Shown here one piece after another: positions 1-8,155 of a stretch of DNA of 15,414 nt (position 1 is its first letter; each line of letters begins with the position of its first letter). Origin of the DNA: Bryobacterales bacterium. GTDB lineage: Bacteria > Acidobacteriota > Terriglobia > Bryobacterales > Bryobacteraceae. The notes beneath the pieces are model-generated. The model saw only the letters and a program-made list of their open reading frames with translations, ran no database searches and was not told the origin of the DNA. Where the stretch lies: assembly GCA_016789785.1 (NCBI GenBank), contig JAEUQE010000219.1, positions 1 through 15,414 of the forward strand, in the 5' to 3' direction. The translations under genes were made by a program, and so were the position numbers.

Positions 1-585
1 GATTGCGCGTTGAACGAGGATGTCCGCAGGTCGATGAGCGTGTTTGAAGAGAACACCCGCGCGATTGGGTCCGCGGCATCGCGCATCGACAAGATTGTGC
101 GCAGCCTGAAAGGTTTCGCGCGGCTGGATGAGGCCGAGTTTCAGCGAACGGATCTGCATCGCGGCATCGAAGAAACGTTGACGTTGCTCGAACCGCTGTA
201 TCGAGGGCGCGTGGAGATCGTTCGCGAATACGGTGCGCTACCCGAAGTGGACTGTTATGCGGCAGAACTGAACCAGGTGTTTCGCGTGGTGTTGAAGAAT
301 GCGATCGAGGCGATTGAGGACCGGGGGACCATCCGGATCGTGACGGGTTTACGCAATTCTTCGCTGGAATTGCGTTTTTCCGACACGGGCCGGGGGATGC
401 CGGAAGACGTGAAAAACCGGCTCTTTCAGCCAAGTTTCCGCTCGACCGGCACCAGAGTAGAAGCGCGAATGGGCCTTTTCACCGCGTTCAGCATTGTGCG
501 AAAGCACGGTGGCGATTTGCGCGCGACCAGCGAAGTCGGCAAAGGCAGCGAGTTCACGATCGTGCTTCCCCTACCGGCCGCCTGA
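1..585 (+). CDS. Sensor histidine kinase, C-terminal part (5' end outside window)
   Basis: The reading frame is open from base 1, so the start lies upstream and only the last 194 residues are present. They cover the end of a dimerisation helix (RIDKIVRSLKGFAR) and an almost complete HATPase_c domain. The N-box is NQVFRVVLKNAIEAI, with the Mg-binding Asn in LKNAIEA. The G1 box is DTGRGMP, and a late G2-like segment reads MGLFTAFSIVRKHGG, where GLGL is more usual. The C-terminus GSEFTIVLPL is typical of the fold. In this family ATP bound here phosphorylates a His in the preceding domain, which is not in the window, so sensor type and partner cannot be told. No response regulator follows; the next gene is unrelated and 334 bp away. 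The family call is firm; the specific role is unknown. Confidence 0.9.
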   Translation, partial: DCALNEDVRRSMSVFEENTRAIGSAASRIDKIVRSLKGFARLDEAEFQRTDLHRGIEETLTLLEPLYRGRVEIVREYGALPEVDCYAAELNQVFRVVLKNAIEAIEDRGTIRIVTGLRNSSLELRFSDTGRGMPEDVKNRLFQPSFRSTGTRVEARMGLFTAFSIVRKHGGDLRATSEVGKGSEFTIVLPLPAA

Positions 586-648
586 TCGTTCTACTTGCTG
601 GCCTGTTGACAACGCAGATTCCGACGGACAGGGCTGTTCCTTCCCAGG

Positions 649-663
649 CCGTTGCGGCGCGGG
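649..663 (+). repeat. 15-bp direct repeat, copy 1
   Basis: The sequence CCGTTGCGGCGCGGG occurs here and again at 749-763, exactly 100 bp downstream, in the non-coding gap upstream of larC. Flanking similarity is weak (GGAGTTGC recurs nearby in altered order). It may be remnant repeat debris or a paired binding site; the sequence does not say which. Confidence 0.5.
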
Positions 664-748
664 ACATACAGCGGAGTTGCCCTTTACGATTGCGAACCGC
701 ATGCTTGGGCCGGGCAGCGGCGCACGGGAGTTGCGTCTCACCGAACGC

Positions 749-763
749 CCGTTGCGGCGCGGG
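749..763 (+). repeat. 15-bp direct repeat, copy 2
   Basis: This is a second identical copy of CCGTTGCGGCGCGGG, 100 bp downstream of the first copy at 649-663. It lies about 60 bp upstream of the possible -10 element for larC. Confidence 0.5.
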
Positions 764-919
764 TCACTCGAGGGTTCGGCTTCGGCCCGAATCCGCAACC
801 ACCGTCAACTCGCGATATCCTGATAAGATAAGCTGCCGATCCCGGATTACGCCCCTCTGGCGCACACCCCCCGGGTCCCCCAATCCATCCAGCGGCGCCG
901 CGGCAGCGGAAAGGAACCT

Positions 920-2077
920 ATGAAGATCGGATACTGGGACGCCTTCTCCGGCATCTCCGGCGACATGGCCATCGGATCGCTCATCGACGCCGGCGCATCC
1001 TTCCAGGATCTCTCCGCAGGCCTCGAATCGCTGGGCACCGGCGCCACCTTCCGGCTGGAGCGCGTCAAGCGCCACGGCATCTCCGCCTCAAAATTCCATG
1101 TCGACTTCGAGCCCCAGAAGAAACACCGTCACCTGCCCCACATCGTCAAGATGATCGACTCCTCGGATCTGCCCGGCGCCGTCAAAGCGAACGCCCGCAA
1201 CGTGTTTCAGCGCCTTGGCGAGGCCGAGGCGCAAGTGCACGGCGTTCCAATTGAGAAGGTTCACTTTCACGAAGTGGGCGCGGTGGATTCCATTTGCGAC
1301 ATTGTGGGCGCATGCCTCGGGCTCCACTTACTCGGCATTGACGCCACTTACTGTTCTCCGCTGAACGTCGGCTCCGGGACGGTCCATACCGAACACGGAC
1401 TGCTGCCGGTTCCCGCGCCGGCGACGGCTCTGCTGATCGCTGGAAAGCCCGTCTATTCCGAAGGTCCGGTGTTCGAGCTTACTACGCCGACGGGCGCGGC
1501 CATCGCCGTGACCCTGTGCCGCGGCTTCGGCCCCATGCCACCGATGTGCATTTCGCAAGTCGGTTACGGCGCGGGGAACAAGGATTTCCCAATTCAAGCC
1601 AACGTACTCCGGTTTACGGTTGGCGATGCGGTAAATGCGGCCGAGTCGACCACGGTCAGCGTGATTGAGGCCAACATCGACGACACCTCGCCGCAGGTTC
1701 TTGGTTACGCGATGGACCGGCTGTTTTCGGCGGGCGCGCTGGACGTGTCCCTAGAGCCGCTTCTGATGAAGAAGAACCGGCAAGGTTCCCTGCTGCGAGT
1801 GATCGCCACGCCGGAAGCGCAGGAGACGCTCGCCGCGATCATCTTCGCGGAGACCTCCACGCTTGGCCTGCGCATTTCCCGCGCCGAACGCCGGGTGCAG
1901 GCACGCGAGTTTGTGGAAGTCGCGACGCCGCACGGTACCGTGCGCATGAAGGTTGCGGCGGGTGGCGCGTTCGCGCCCGAATATGATGACTGCCGCCGCC
2001 TTGCCGCCGAAAAGAACATCCCACTGAAACAAGTGATTCAGGACGCCAATTACGCCTACTTAGCAAATTCCCGATGA
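920..2077 (+). CDS. larC: Nickel-pincer cofactor biosynthesis protein LarC
   Basis: This 385-aa protein matches the LarC (formerly DUF111) family. In that family LarC is a CTP-dependent cyclometallase that inserts nickel into the pyridinium bisthiocarboxylate nucleotide, giving the NPN cofactor of lactate racemase and related enzymes. Visible signatures are the N-terminal DAFSGISGDMAIG (residues 7-19), a His-rich HRHLPHIVKMI stretch (about 70-80), HFHEVGAVDSICDIVGA (about 116-132), the TTPTGAAIAV segment and EANIDDTSPQ opening the C-terminal half. The two halves are one continuous frame, unlike Lactobacillus, where larC is split by a programmed frameshift. AAAGGAA precedes the ATG. The stop overlaps the metG start (ATGA). 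No larA, larB or larE is in the window, so the client enzyme is unknown. Confidence 0.93.
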   Translation: MKIGYWDAFSGISGDMAIGSLIDAGASFQDLSAGLESLGTGATFRLERVKRHGISASKFHVDFEPQKKHRHLPHIVKMIDSSDLPGAVKANARNVFQRLGEAEAQVHGVPIEKVHFHEVGAVDSICDIVGACLGLHLLGIDATYCSPLNVGSGTVHTEHGLLPVPAPATALLIAGKPVYSEGPVFELTTPTGAAIAVTLCRGFGPMPPMCISQVGYGAGNKDFPIQANVLRFTVGDAVNAAESTTVSVIEANIDDTSPQVLGYAMDRLFSAGALDVSLEPLLMKKNRQGSLLRVIATPEAQETLAAIIFAETSTLGLRISRAERRVQAREFVEVATPHGTVRMKVAAGGAFAPEYDDCRRLAAEKNIPLKQVIQDANYAYLANSR

Positions 2078-4071
2078 AATACTACATCACGGTTCCCATC
2101 TATTACGTCAACGCCGCGCCCCATATCGGCCATTTTTACACCACCATGGTGGCGGATACGCTGAAGCGCTTCAAGACCATGCAGGGTTACGAAGTGGTGT
2201 TGACCACGGGCAGCGATGAGCACGGCCAGAATGTGGAGCGCACCGCCAGAACGCTCCACAAAACGCCCGAGGAGTACGCCACGCTCATCAGCAAGGAATT
2301 CCGGGACACCTGGCACAAGACCGGGCTCTCGGTGGACCACTTCATGCGCACCTCCGACCCGCGCCATCACGAGAAGGTGCGCTGGCTGTTCGAGCGCTGC
2401 CGGGAAAACGGTTACATTCAGAAGGGCTCCTACACCGGCCAGTATTGTTTCAACTGCGAGTTATACGTCAACGACGCGCAACCCGGTGATCCGTGCCCCG
2501 ACTGCGGGCGCCCGACCGAGACGGTCACCGAAGACAATTACTTCTTCAAGCTTTCCGCCTTTCAGGACAAGTTACTCGAACTCTACGAGAATCAGCCCGA
2601 TTTCATCGGCCCGGATATCCGGCGCAACGAAGTGATGGCGTTCGTCAAGCAGGGCTTGCGTGACCTTTCCATCACCCGGACCACCATCAAGTGGGGCATT
2701 CCGGTTCCGGTGGAGGGGCACCACGTTTTCTATGTGTGGTTTGACGCCTTGATCACTTATATGAGCGCCATTGAGGGCACCAGTCTCTGGCCCGCCGACC
2801 TTCATCTGATCGGCAAGGAGATCGTGCGCTTCCACGCCATCTACTGGCCGGCGTTCCTGATGGCCGCCGGGCTTCCGCTGCCGAAACGCGTCTTCGCCCA
2901 CGGGTGGCTGATGTTCGATGGGATGAAGATGAGCAAGACGAGGGGTAACATCGTGCGCGCGACGCCGATTCAGGAAGTAATGGGTATCGACGCGCTGCGT
3001 TACTATCTGTTGCGCGAAGTTCCGTTCGGCGCCGACGGCAACTTCACTTATGAAGCGTTGGTGGGACGTTACAACGCGGATCTCGCCAACGGTCTCGGAA
3101 ACCTGGTCTCGCGCACGCTCAGCATGATCACACAGTACCGGCAGGGGGTGATTCCCGCGCCGGGCGATGGCGAAACGGGCTCCGAAGTAGCCGCCAAGGC
3201 ACGCGAGGTTCTCGAAACCTACCCTGCTTCCATTGAGGCGTTCGAGTTTTCGCGCGCACTGGAAAGTGTGTGGCAGTTACTCAGCGCCGCCGATAAGTTC
3301 ATTGTCACCCAGGCGCCGTGGACGCTGATAAAGGATCCGGACGCGCAGGCGAAGCTCGACGCAACGCTCTACACCGTCGCGGAGGTGGTGCGGGTGGCCA
3401 CTGCCCTTCTCTACCCCGTGATCCCCGAGTCGGCCACGAGGATCTGGTCGCAACTCGGCATGACCACGCCGATCGACAAGGTGCAACTGGCGGATCTGGC
3501 GTGGGGCGGGCTGCCGGCGGGGCAGAAGACCGGCAAGGCTGAAGGCGTGTTTCCGCGCTTCGACGCGAAGATCGCCGTCCCGCGCTTGCTCGACCTCGAA
3601 GAAGCCGAACGCGAGCGTCAGAACGCGCTGGTCGGCAAGAAAAAGGAAGAGTCCGCGGCGGTGGCGGCGCCCGCGGAGCCGGTCAATTCCGCGCCCGTCA
3701 ATCCGGAAACCGGGATGCGGGAAGGAATCACCGCACTCGCTTCCGAGATCACGATCGACGATTTCGTCAAGGTGGATTTGCGCGTCGCTCGCGTGTTGAC
3801 GGCGGAAGCGGTCAAGGGAGCCGACAAGTTACTCCATCTTACTGTCGATATCGGCGAGCCTGAGCCGCGCACCATCGTTGCGGGGATTGCTCTGGCATAC
3901 AAGCCGGAACAGTTGGTGGGCCGCAAGGTGGTGATCGTCGCCAACCTCGCACCACGTAAGTTGCGCGGCCTGGTTTCGCGCGGGATGATTGTCGCGGCGT
4001 CGCTCGAAGGAGGCTCGCCGGTCCTGGCCGGCTTCCTGGAGGATGTCCCTGTGGGGGCGCGGCTGAAGTGA
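2074..4071 (+). CDS. metG: Methionyl-tRNA synthetase with C-terminal tRNA-binding domain
   Basis: This 665-aa class I aminoacyl-tRNA synthetase charges tRNA-Met with methionine in the cytoplasm. The HIGH motif is PHIGHF (residues 16-21). The zinc knuckle uses C125, C128, C141 and C144 (CFNC and CPDC). The second signature is KMSKTRG (285-291), with Thr where KMSKS is commonest. VWFDALITYMS (221-231) and the FHAIYWPA segment belong to the Rossmann catalytic core. After the anticodon-binding helices comes a Lys/Glu/Ala/Pro linker, then a Trbp111/EMAP-type OB fold over the last 105 or so residues (DFVKVDLRVARV through LRGLVSRGMIVA), known to aid dimerisation and tRNA docking. The start overlaps the larC stop by 4 nt and the stop overlaps the tatD GTG by 4 nt, so the three are probably translationally coupled. 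All catalytic signatures are present. Confidence 0.98.
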   Translation: MKYYITVPIYYVNAAPHIGHFYTTMVADTLKRFKTMQGYEVVLTTGSDEHGQNVERTARTLHKTPEEYATLISKEFRDTWHKTGLSVDHFMRTSDPRHHEKVRWLFERCRENGYIQKGSYTGQYCFNCELYVNDAQPGDPCPDCGRPTETVTEDNYFFKLSAFQDKLLELYENQPDFIGPDIRRNEVMAFVKQGLRDLSITRTTIKWGIPVPVEGHHVFYVWFDALITYMSAIEGTSLWPADLHLIGKEIVRFHAIYWPAFLMAAGLPLPKRVFAHGWLMFDGMKMSKTRGNIVRATPIQEVMGIDALRYYLLREVPFGADGNFTYEALVGRYNADLANGLGNLVSRTLSMITQYRQGVIPAPGDGETGSEVAAKAREVLETYPASIEAFEFSRALESVWQLLSAADKFIVTQAPWTLIKDPDAQAKLDATLYTVAEVVRVATALLYPVIPESATRIWSQLGMTTPIDKVQLADLAWGGLPAGQKTGKAEGVFPRFDAKIAVPRLLDLEEAERERQNALVGKKKEESAAVAAPAEPVNSAPVNPETGMREGITALASEITIDDFVKVDLRVARVLTAEAVKGADKLLHLTVDIGEPEPRTIVAGIALAYKPEQLVGRKVVIVANLAPRKLRGLVSRGMIVAASLEGGSPVLAGFLEDVPVGARLK

Positions 4072-4865
4072 GCGCCGGTCTCATCGATTCGCACTGCCAT
4101 CTGGATGGGCCGGATTTCGATGGTGATCGCGAGGCGGCGATTCAACGCGCCTTCGATGCGGGCGTCGAGTGTCTGCTCGCCATCGGCACTGGCAGCGGTC
4201 CGCCCGACCTTGAGGCTGGCATCCGCCTCGCCGACCGGTATCCGGCCATCTACGCGACCGCCGGCGTGCACCCGCATGATGCCGCCAAAGCAACGGAGCG
4301 CACGCTCGCGGACTTGGAAGGCTTGCTGAAGCATCCGAAGGTTGTGGTGCTGGGCGAGATCGGCCTTGATTATCACTACGACTTCGCGCCGCGTGACCAA
4401 CAGCAGCGGGTGTTCGCGGATCAGCTTCAGCTCGCGCGCCGTAGCGGATTGCCGGTCGCCATCCACACGCGCGAGGCGTGGGACGATACGTTCCGCCTGC
4501 TGGAAGAGCACTGGCAGGGGGCCCCGCAGGGTGGGATCATGCACTGCTTCACGGGTGGTCCGGAGGAGGCGCGGCGCTCGGTGGCCATGGGGTTCTTCAT
4601 CAGCTTCGCGGGGATCGTGACGTTTCCGAAGGCCACGGCGATCCATCAGGCGGCCCGCGAGACGCCGCTCGATCGCATCCTCATCGAGACGGACTCGCCC
4701 TATCTGGCGCCGGTGCCTCACCGCGGCAAGCGCAACGAACCGGCGTATGTGGTCCATGTGGCGCGGCGTTTGGCCGAGTTGCGAGGGGAGAGCTTTGAGG
4801 GGATCGCCGAAGCCACGTCGGCGAACTTCCGGCGTCTGTGTCTGCAGAGCGGCATCCGCTGCTGA
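4068..4865 (+). CDS. tatD: TatD family metal-dependent DNase
   Basis: This 265-aa TIM-barrel hydrolase of the TatD/YcfH/YabD family is a two-metal deoxyribonuclease in characterised members, linked to DNA repair or nucleic acid quality control. The metal ligands are visible in order: DSHCHLD (H9, H11), GEIGLDYH (E97), AIHTRE (H133), MHCFTG (H159) and ETDSPYL (D209). The family fingerprint YLAPVPHRGKRNEP follows. The chosen GTG start lies in a GTGA overlap with the metG stop and puts SHCH at the usual distance from the N-terminus. The metG-tatD pairing is common in bacteria, so the context supports the call. Length is normal and no key residue is missing. The physiological substrate cannot be read from sequence. 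Confidence 0.96.
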   Translation: MSAGLIDSHCHLDGPDFDGDREAAIQRAFDAGVECLLAIGTGSGPPDLEAGIRLADRYPAIYATAGVHPHDAAKATERTLADLEGLLKHPKVVVLGEIGLDYHYDFAPRDQQQRVFADQLQLARRSGLPVAIHTREAWDDTFRLLEEHWQGAPQGGIMHCFTGGPEEARRSVAMGFFISFAGIVTFPKATAIHQAARETPLDRILIETDSPYLAPVPHRGKRNEPAYVVHVARRLAELRGESFEGIAEATSANFRRLCLQSGIRC

Positions 4866-5108
4866 CGGGGCGTAGCGAACCGCGAGGTGCGACGTGGTGG
4901 CCGAGGTGAGCCGGCAAGTTTTCGACGCGTGCGTTTCGCAGCGTGCTGGCGGCATCGGGCCGCAGTTGCAACGCAGGCTTCGACTGAGACGGGTGAAGGC
5001 GGGTTGGCGGGCAGGGCGGAACAGTACCGGTGGTCGAGCGAGCGATTGCGATCCGCCAGGGGCGATTCGCCGGCCCCGGGCACGGGGCTCGGTAGGATTG
5101 TCGAGGCG

Positions 5109-5124
5109 GCAGACTGAAGTCTGC
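5109..5124. repeat. REP-like palindromic hairpin
   Basis: The sequence GCAGACTGAAGTCTGC forms a 6-bp perfect stem with a TGAA loop, followed by GTTACATAGG. Short hairpins of this GCAGACT...AGTCTGC type are, to my recollection, dispersed in intergenic regions of several acidobacterial and planctomycete genomes. This window has only one copy, so repeat status is inferred. There is no T-run, so it is not a classical terminator. Confidence 0.5.
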
Positions 5125-5251
5125 GTTACATAGGCGTGTGCTACGGGAGACCGGGCGCACGCCGAAGCAACGGAGATCGAGAAGATTGCACCGCGGCGCC
5201 GTGCGGCACATCAGTAAAGCGTAGGGCCGGTCGCTGCAAGCGAGCCTCTGT

Positions 5252-5280
5252 TTGCCAGCGGAGACATCGAAACGTTAAAC
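5252..5280 (+). promoter_or_regulatory. Candidate sigma-70-like promoter for the prenyl synthase gene
   Basis: TTGCCA (5252-5257, five of six to the -35 consensus) is followed after 17 bp by TTAAAC (5275-5280, a weak -10). Transcription would start near 5287, leaving a leader of only about 8 nt before the ATG at 5295. That would fit the absence of a clear Shine-Dalgarno sequence. The spacing is good, but the -10 is poor. Confidence 0.35.
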
Positions 5281-5294
5281 TGGGTAGCTTCTCC

Positions 5295-6311
5295 ATGGGT
5301 TTCACCAGCAAGATAGGCCAAGCGCTGACCGCACGGGAGATCTTCGAACTCGTCAAAGACGACTTGAAGCTCGTCGAACGGGAACTCGAAGTCGAGTCGG
5401 CGGGTAGCGTCGAAGCCGTCACCCATATCGCGCAATATCTCCAGCAGAGCGGGGGTAAACGGCTGCGCCCGATCCTGCTGCTTCTCGCGGCGCGAACGGG
5501 CGGCGCGGTTGGCGAGCCCCTGAGCCCGGTCGCGATTCGCATGGCGGCCATCGTGGAACTCATTCACGGTGCGACGCTCATCCACGACGACGTGATCGAC
5601 ATGGCGCAGACGCGCCGCGGCCGTCCCTCCTCCAACGTCATCTGGGGCAATCACGTTTCGGTGCTTTCGGGCGATTGGCTGTATATGCAGGCATTCCAGA
5701 TCGCCCTGCGCGAACGCAACTTCCACGTCCTGGACATGCTCATCAATCTCACGCAGATGATGGTGGAGGGCGAGTTGCTGCAGTTGGAACGCATCGGCAA
5801 GATCAACGTTTCCGAAGCCGACTACATGCAACTGGTGGACCGGAAGACGGCGTGCCTGTTTTCCGTTTGCGCCAAGTTGGGCGCCCACGTGGCTGGCGCG
5901 AGCGAAAAGGCCGAGACGCGGCTGGGCGAGTACGCCTGGAACATCGGGATCGCCTTCCAACTGGTGGACGATGTGCTCGATTTCACGGCCCGCGAAAGCG
6001 TGCTGGGAAAGCCGGTAGGTTCGGACTTGCGCGAAGGCAAGGTCACGTTGCCGCTGATCTATGCGCTCGAAACAGCATCCACGGAGGAGCGGCGCAAGGT
6101 CGAGACCGTGCTGGCCGAGAAGAGCTACGACAAGGTATCATTCGAAGAAGTGCTGGGCATTCTGAAACGCCACCGGGGAATCGACCGGGTACGCGAGAGG
6201 GCCCAGGACTTCACGGACAAAGCGCGCGCCACGATCGCGGAGTTCCCGGATTCGCCGTATCAGCGGGCGCTGGCGGCCGTGACTGACTTAGTGACGGATC
6301 GCGACCGTTGA
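5295..6311 (+). CDS. ispB: Long-chain polyprenyl diphosphate synthase (octaprenyl/heptaprenyl type)
   Basis: This 338-aa trans-prenyltransferase condenses isopentenyl diphosphate onto an allylic diphosphate to build the isoprenoid tail of respiratory quinones. Motifs are GGKRLRP (residues 53-59), the first Asp-rich motif DDVID (98-102), GDWLYMQAF (127-135) and the second Asp-rich motif DDVLD (225-229). Small residues (A93, T94) sit just before the first Asp motif, where short-chain synthases carry bulky aromatics; this points to a long product. The frame is open further upstream to 5136, but that extension is Arg/Cys-rich and unlike the family. ATG 5295 gives the normal N-terminus, although no strong ribosome binding site precedes it. 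The GT-C gene follows after 10 nt. Exact chain length is not predictable by eye. Confidence 0.92.
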   Translation: MGFTSKIGQALTAREIFELVKDDLKLVERELEVESAGSVEAVTHIAQYLQQSGGKRLRPILLLLAARTGGAVGEPLSPVAIRMAAIVELIHGATLIHDDVIDMAQTRRGRPSSNVIWGNHVSVLSGDWLYMQAFQIALRERNFHVLDMLINLTQMMVEGELLQLERIGKINVSEADYMQLVDRKTACLFSVCAKLGAHVAGASEKAETRLGEYAWNIGIAFQLVDDVLDFTARESVLGKPVGSDLREGKVTLPLIYALETASTEERRKVETVLAEKSYDKVSFEEVLGILKRHRGIDRVRERAQDFTDKARATIAEFPDSPYQRALAAVTDLVTDRDR

Positions 6312-6321
6312 CGTAACCGCT

Positions 6322-8040
6322 GTGCTCGTCCCATTTTTCGATTGGATGCGCCGATATCTTGACGACGGGAGTATCCCGCTCGCCGCTGAAGCTTTCTTTC
6401 TCGTCATCGCCGTTCTGATTGCCTTGATCCGGCCCGGTATGGGCGCAGGCTTTTTTGCGCGAATGGAGAAAGCCCTGGAGCGGGTCAGCTTCCGCCGGGC
6501 GATGTGGCTGGCGTTCCTGGTCCCGATCGTTTTTCGCATCGCGACCATTCCGGTGTATCCTCCCACACAGCCCAAAATTCATGATGAATTCAGCTATCTG
6601 TTGATCGCCGATACGTTACTGGAGGGCCGCATCGCCAATCCAGTGCATCCGATGCGCGAACACTTCGAGACGATGCACGTGATCCAGGACCCGAGTTACG
6701 CATCGAAGTATCCCTTGTTGCAGGGTTTCGTCCTGGCCCTGCCGCAATTCTTCGGGCTGCCGGCATATGTTGGAGTATGGATTGCAAATGGTGCGATGAG
6801 CGCGGCGATTTACTGGATGCTGCGCTCGTTTCTTTCGCCGGGTTGGGCGCTGCTGAGTGTTCTGGTCGTGTTTCTGCGGGTGGGCACTTTCAGCGCCTGG
6901 ATGCATAGTTACTGGGGCGGCGCCGCGTCCGCGGTGGGAGGTGCGCTGGCCGTCGGCGGTCTGATGCGGCTGAGGGCGAAGCCGGCGCGCAAGTACGCGA
7001 TTCTGATGGGCTTGGGTATCGGGATTCTCGCCAACAGCCGGCCCTATGAAGGAGCGGTCCTCTCGGCGGTGCTGATGGTCGCACTGCTGGTGTGGCTGTT
7101 ACGGGAGTGCAATTTGCCGGGCGAGGCCAAGTGGAAACAGATAGTGATGCCGCTCGCCGCCACTCTCGGTCTCGCGTTCTGTATCATCGGCTATCATAAC
7201 TATCGTGTTACCGGCAGTGTGGCCAAACTCCCTTACATGCGGAACCGTGAGTTATATGGAACGCCGCAGACGTTTTACTATCAGGCGCCGGCTCCCGCCG
7301 TGCGATCGCAGTTCAAGGAGATCAACGACAACTACCTGTGGCAGCTTGGGATGCACCAGCGCGGTCAGCGACTGGATACCTTGTGGGCCGCGACGCGGGA
7401 GAAATTCTGGGATTTCTGGCCTTTTTTCCTCGGTCCGCTGGCGAGCGTGCCGTTTCTGACCGTGCCGTGGCTGTTGCGGCGGCGGGATCTGCGTCTGGCG
7501 CTATCGTCGATTGGATTGGTGATTCTCGCCTCGGCCGTATACCCGTTCTTTTATCCGCACTATCTCGGGCCTGTTGCAGGCCTGTTGCTGTTAGTGACGG
7601 TAAGCGGATTGCTGTGGATCCGGGACTGGAAGCCATTCGGGAGCGGATTCGGCCTTGCCTTCTCACGGTGGATGTTAGTCGCGTTTCTGGCGGGGTTCAC
7701 ATTCAATCTGGCGATGGATCTGACTTACCGCAACACAGCCCGCCAGTACCGCTCCCCGCGCACGCAGGTGCTGGAGGCGCTGAAGGAAATGGGCGGGTCG
7801 CACGTGGTGATCGTCAGGTACAGCCCGTTTCACGAGTTCCATTGGGAGATCGTTTACAACGCGGCGAACATTGACGCGTCGCCGGTCGTGTGGGCGCGCG
7901 ACATGGGGCCGATGAAGAATCAGGAACTGCTGACCTACTACCGCGGGCGCAAGGTGTGGACCTTCGAACCCGATGTGCGTCCGCCGCGGCTTCAGCCCTA
8001 CCAAGCGCTGCCGGATGAGTTGCTGCGGCAAGTCCGGTAG
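6322..8040 (+). CDS. Polytopic membrane protein, GT-C/PMT-like glycosyltransferase family (putative)
   Basis: This 572-aa protein has about ten hydrophobic segments, including residues 20-37, 61-78, 133-167, 172-190, 200-215, 225-238 and 245-260, with more in the second half. Between the first segments lies an acidic pair in HDEFSYLLIAD (87-97). This resembles the first-loop Asp-Glu of PMT/ArnT/GT39 enzymes, which transfer sugars from polyprenyl-phosphate carriers at the periplasmic face. LANSRPYEG (236-244) is another distinctive segment. A soluble C-terminal tail (about 495-572) follows. The GTG start sits 10 nt after the prenyl synthase stop with no good Shine-Dalgarno; ATG 6346 is an alternative. 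Proximity to a polyprenyl synthase fits a lipid-linked substrate but proves nothing. Its 3' end is partly duplicated at 11573-11744. The family assignment is tentative. Confidence 0.75.
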   Translation: MLVPFFDWMRRYLDDGSIPLAAEAFFLVIAVLIALIRPGMGAGFFARMEKALERVSFRRAMWLAFLVPIVFRIATIPVYPPTQPKIHDEFSYLLIADTLLEGRIANPVHPMREHFETMHVIQDPSYASKYPLLQGFVLALPQFFGLPAYVGVWIANGAMSAAIYWMLRSFLSPGWALLSVLVVFLRVGTFSAWMHSYWGGAASAVGGALAVGGLMRLRAKPARKYAILMGLGIGILANSRPYEGAVLSAVLMVALLVWLLRECNLPGEAKWKQIVMPLAATLGLAFCIIGYHNYRVTGSVAKLPYMRNRELYGTPQTFYYQAPAPAVRSQFKEINDNYLWQLGMHQRGQRLDTLWAATREKFWDFWPFFLGPLASVPFLTVPWLLRRRDLRLALSSIGLVILASAVYPFFYPHYLGPVAGLLLLVTVSGLLWIRDWKPFGSGFGLAFSRWMLVAFLAGFTFNLAMDLTYRNTARQYRSPRTQVLEALKEMGGSHVVIVRYSPFHEFHWEIVYNAANIDASPVVWARDMGPMKNQELLTYYRGRKVWTFEPDVRPPRLQPYQALPDELLRQVR

Positions 8041-8061
8041 GCGGGGCTCCCTTTTTCGTTC

Positions 8062-8089
8062 TGGACGTTTCCGTCAGGATTGTGATACG
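8062..8089 (+). promoter_or_regulatory. Candidate promoter of small Cys-rich gene, copy 1
   Basis: TGGACG (8062-8067) lies 16 bp upstream of GATACG (8084-8089), and the -10 is preceded by TGT, an extended -10 feature. The stretch TTCTGGACGTT...CCGTCAGGATTGTGATAC is preserved nearly base for base before the second copy of the gene (12072-12099), although the DNA around it has diverged. That conservation is the main support. Confidence 0.5.
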
Positions 8090-8111
8090 CTGGACTCAGA
8101 TGCAAGTGAGT

Positions 8112-8137
8112 TGCGGATCGAATTTTTCGATTCCGCA
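8112..8137 (+). promoter_or_regulatory. Leader hairpin of small Cys-rich gene, copy 1
   Basis: TGCGGATCGAA (8112-8122) pairs with TTCGATTCCGCA (8126-8137) around a TTT loop. The result is an 11-bp stem with one bulged T, in the transcribed leader, ending 6 nt before the AAGGAG ribosome binding site (8144-8149). A related hairpin occupies the same place before copy 2. It could tune translation or mRNA stability. There is no T-run after it, so it is not an intrinsic terminator. Confidence 0.55.
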
Positions 8138-8155
8138 GCCGGGAAGGAGCCCCCG

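Larger units (their letters stand above)
586..919. other. Intergenic region before larC
   Basis: These 334 bp contain no convincing gene. Short open frames exist on both strands but are Arg/Pro/Ser-rich and resemble no family. The region holds a 15-bp direct repeat spaced exactly 100 bp apart, at 649-663 and 749-763, and a possible -10 element (TAAGAT, 824-829). An AAAGGAA stretch just before the larC start (910-916) is a reasonable ribosome binding site. No terminator with a T-run is visible after the histidine kinase. Confidence 0.6.
4866..5294. other. Intergenic region between tatD and the prenyl synthase gene
   Basis: These 429 bp hold no recognisable gene. Open frames occur on both strands, but their translations are Arg-rich and have no family resemblance. 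The features I can support are a perfect REP-like hairpin at 5109-5124 and a plausible promoter at 5252-5280. The low-complexity, palindrome-bearing character suggests a boundary between two transcription units with repeat debris. Confidence 0.6.

Noticed and set aside
3618..4955. 445-aa open frame on the minus strand across metG and tatD
   Set aside because: It is antisense to two genes with clear catalytic motifs. Its translation is rich in Arg, Ala and Thr with no domain, as expected for a GC-rich shadow frame.
5136..5294. 53-residue N-terminal extension of the prenyl synthase
   Set aside because: The extension is Arg/Cys-rich and runs through the intergenic repeat region. ATG 5295 gives the family's normal N-terminus.
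8041..8061. Intrinsic terminator after the GT-C gene (GGGGCTCCCTTTTT)
   Set aside because: The possible stem is only about 3 bp, and the T-run is not conserved at the R2 counterpart.
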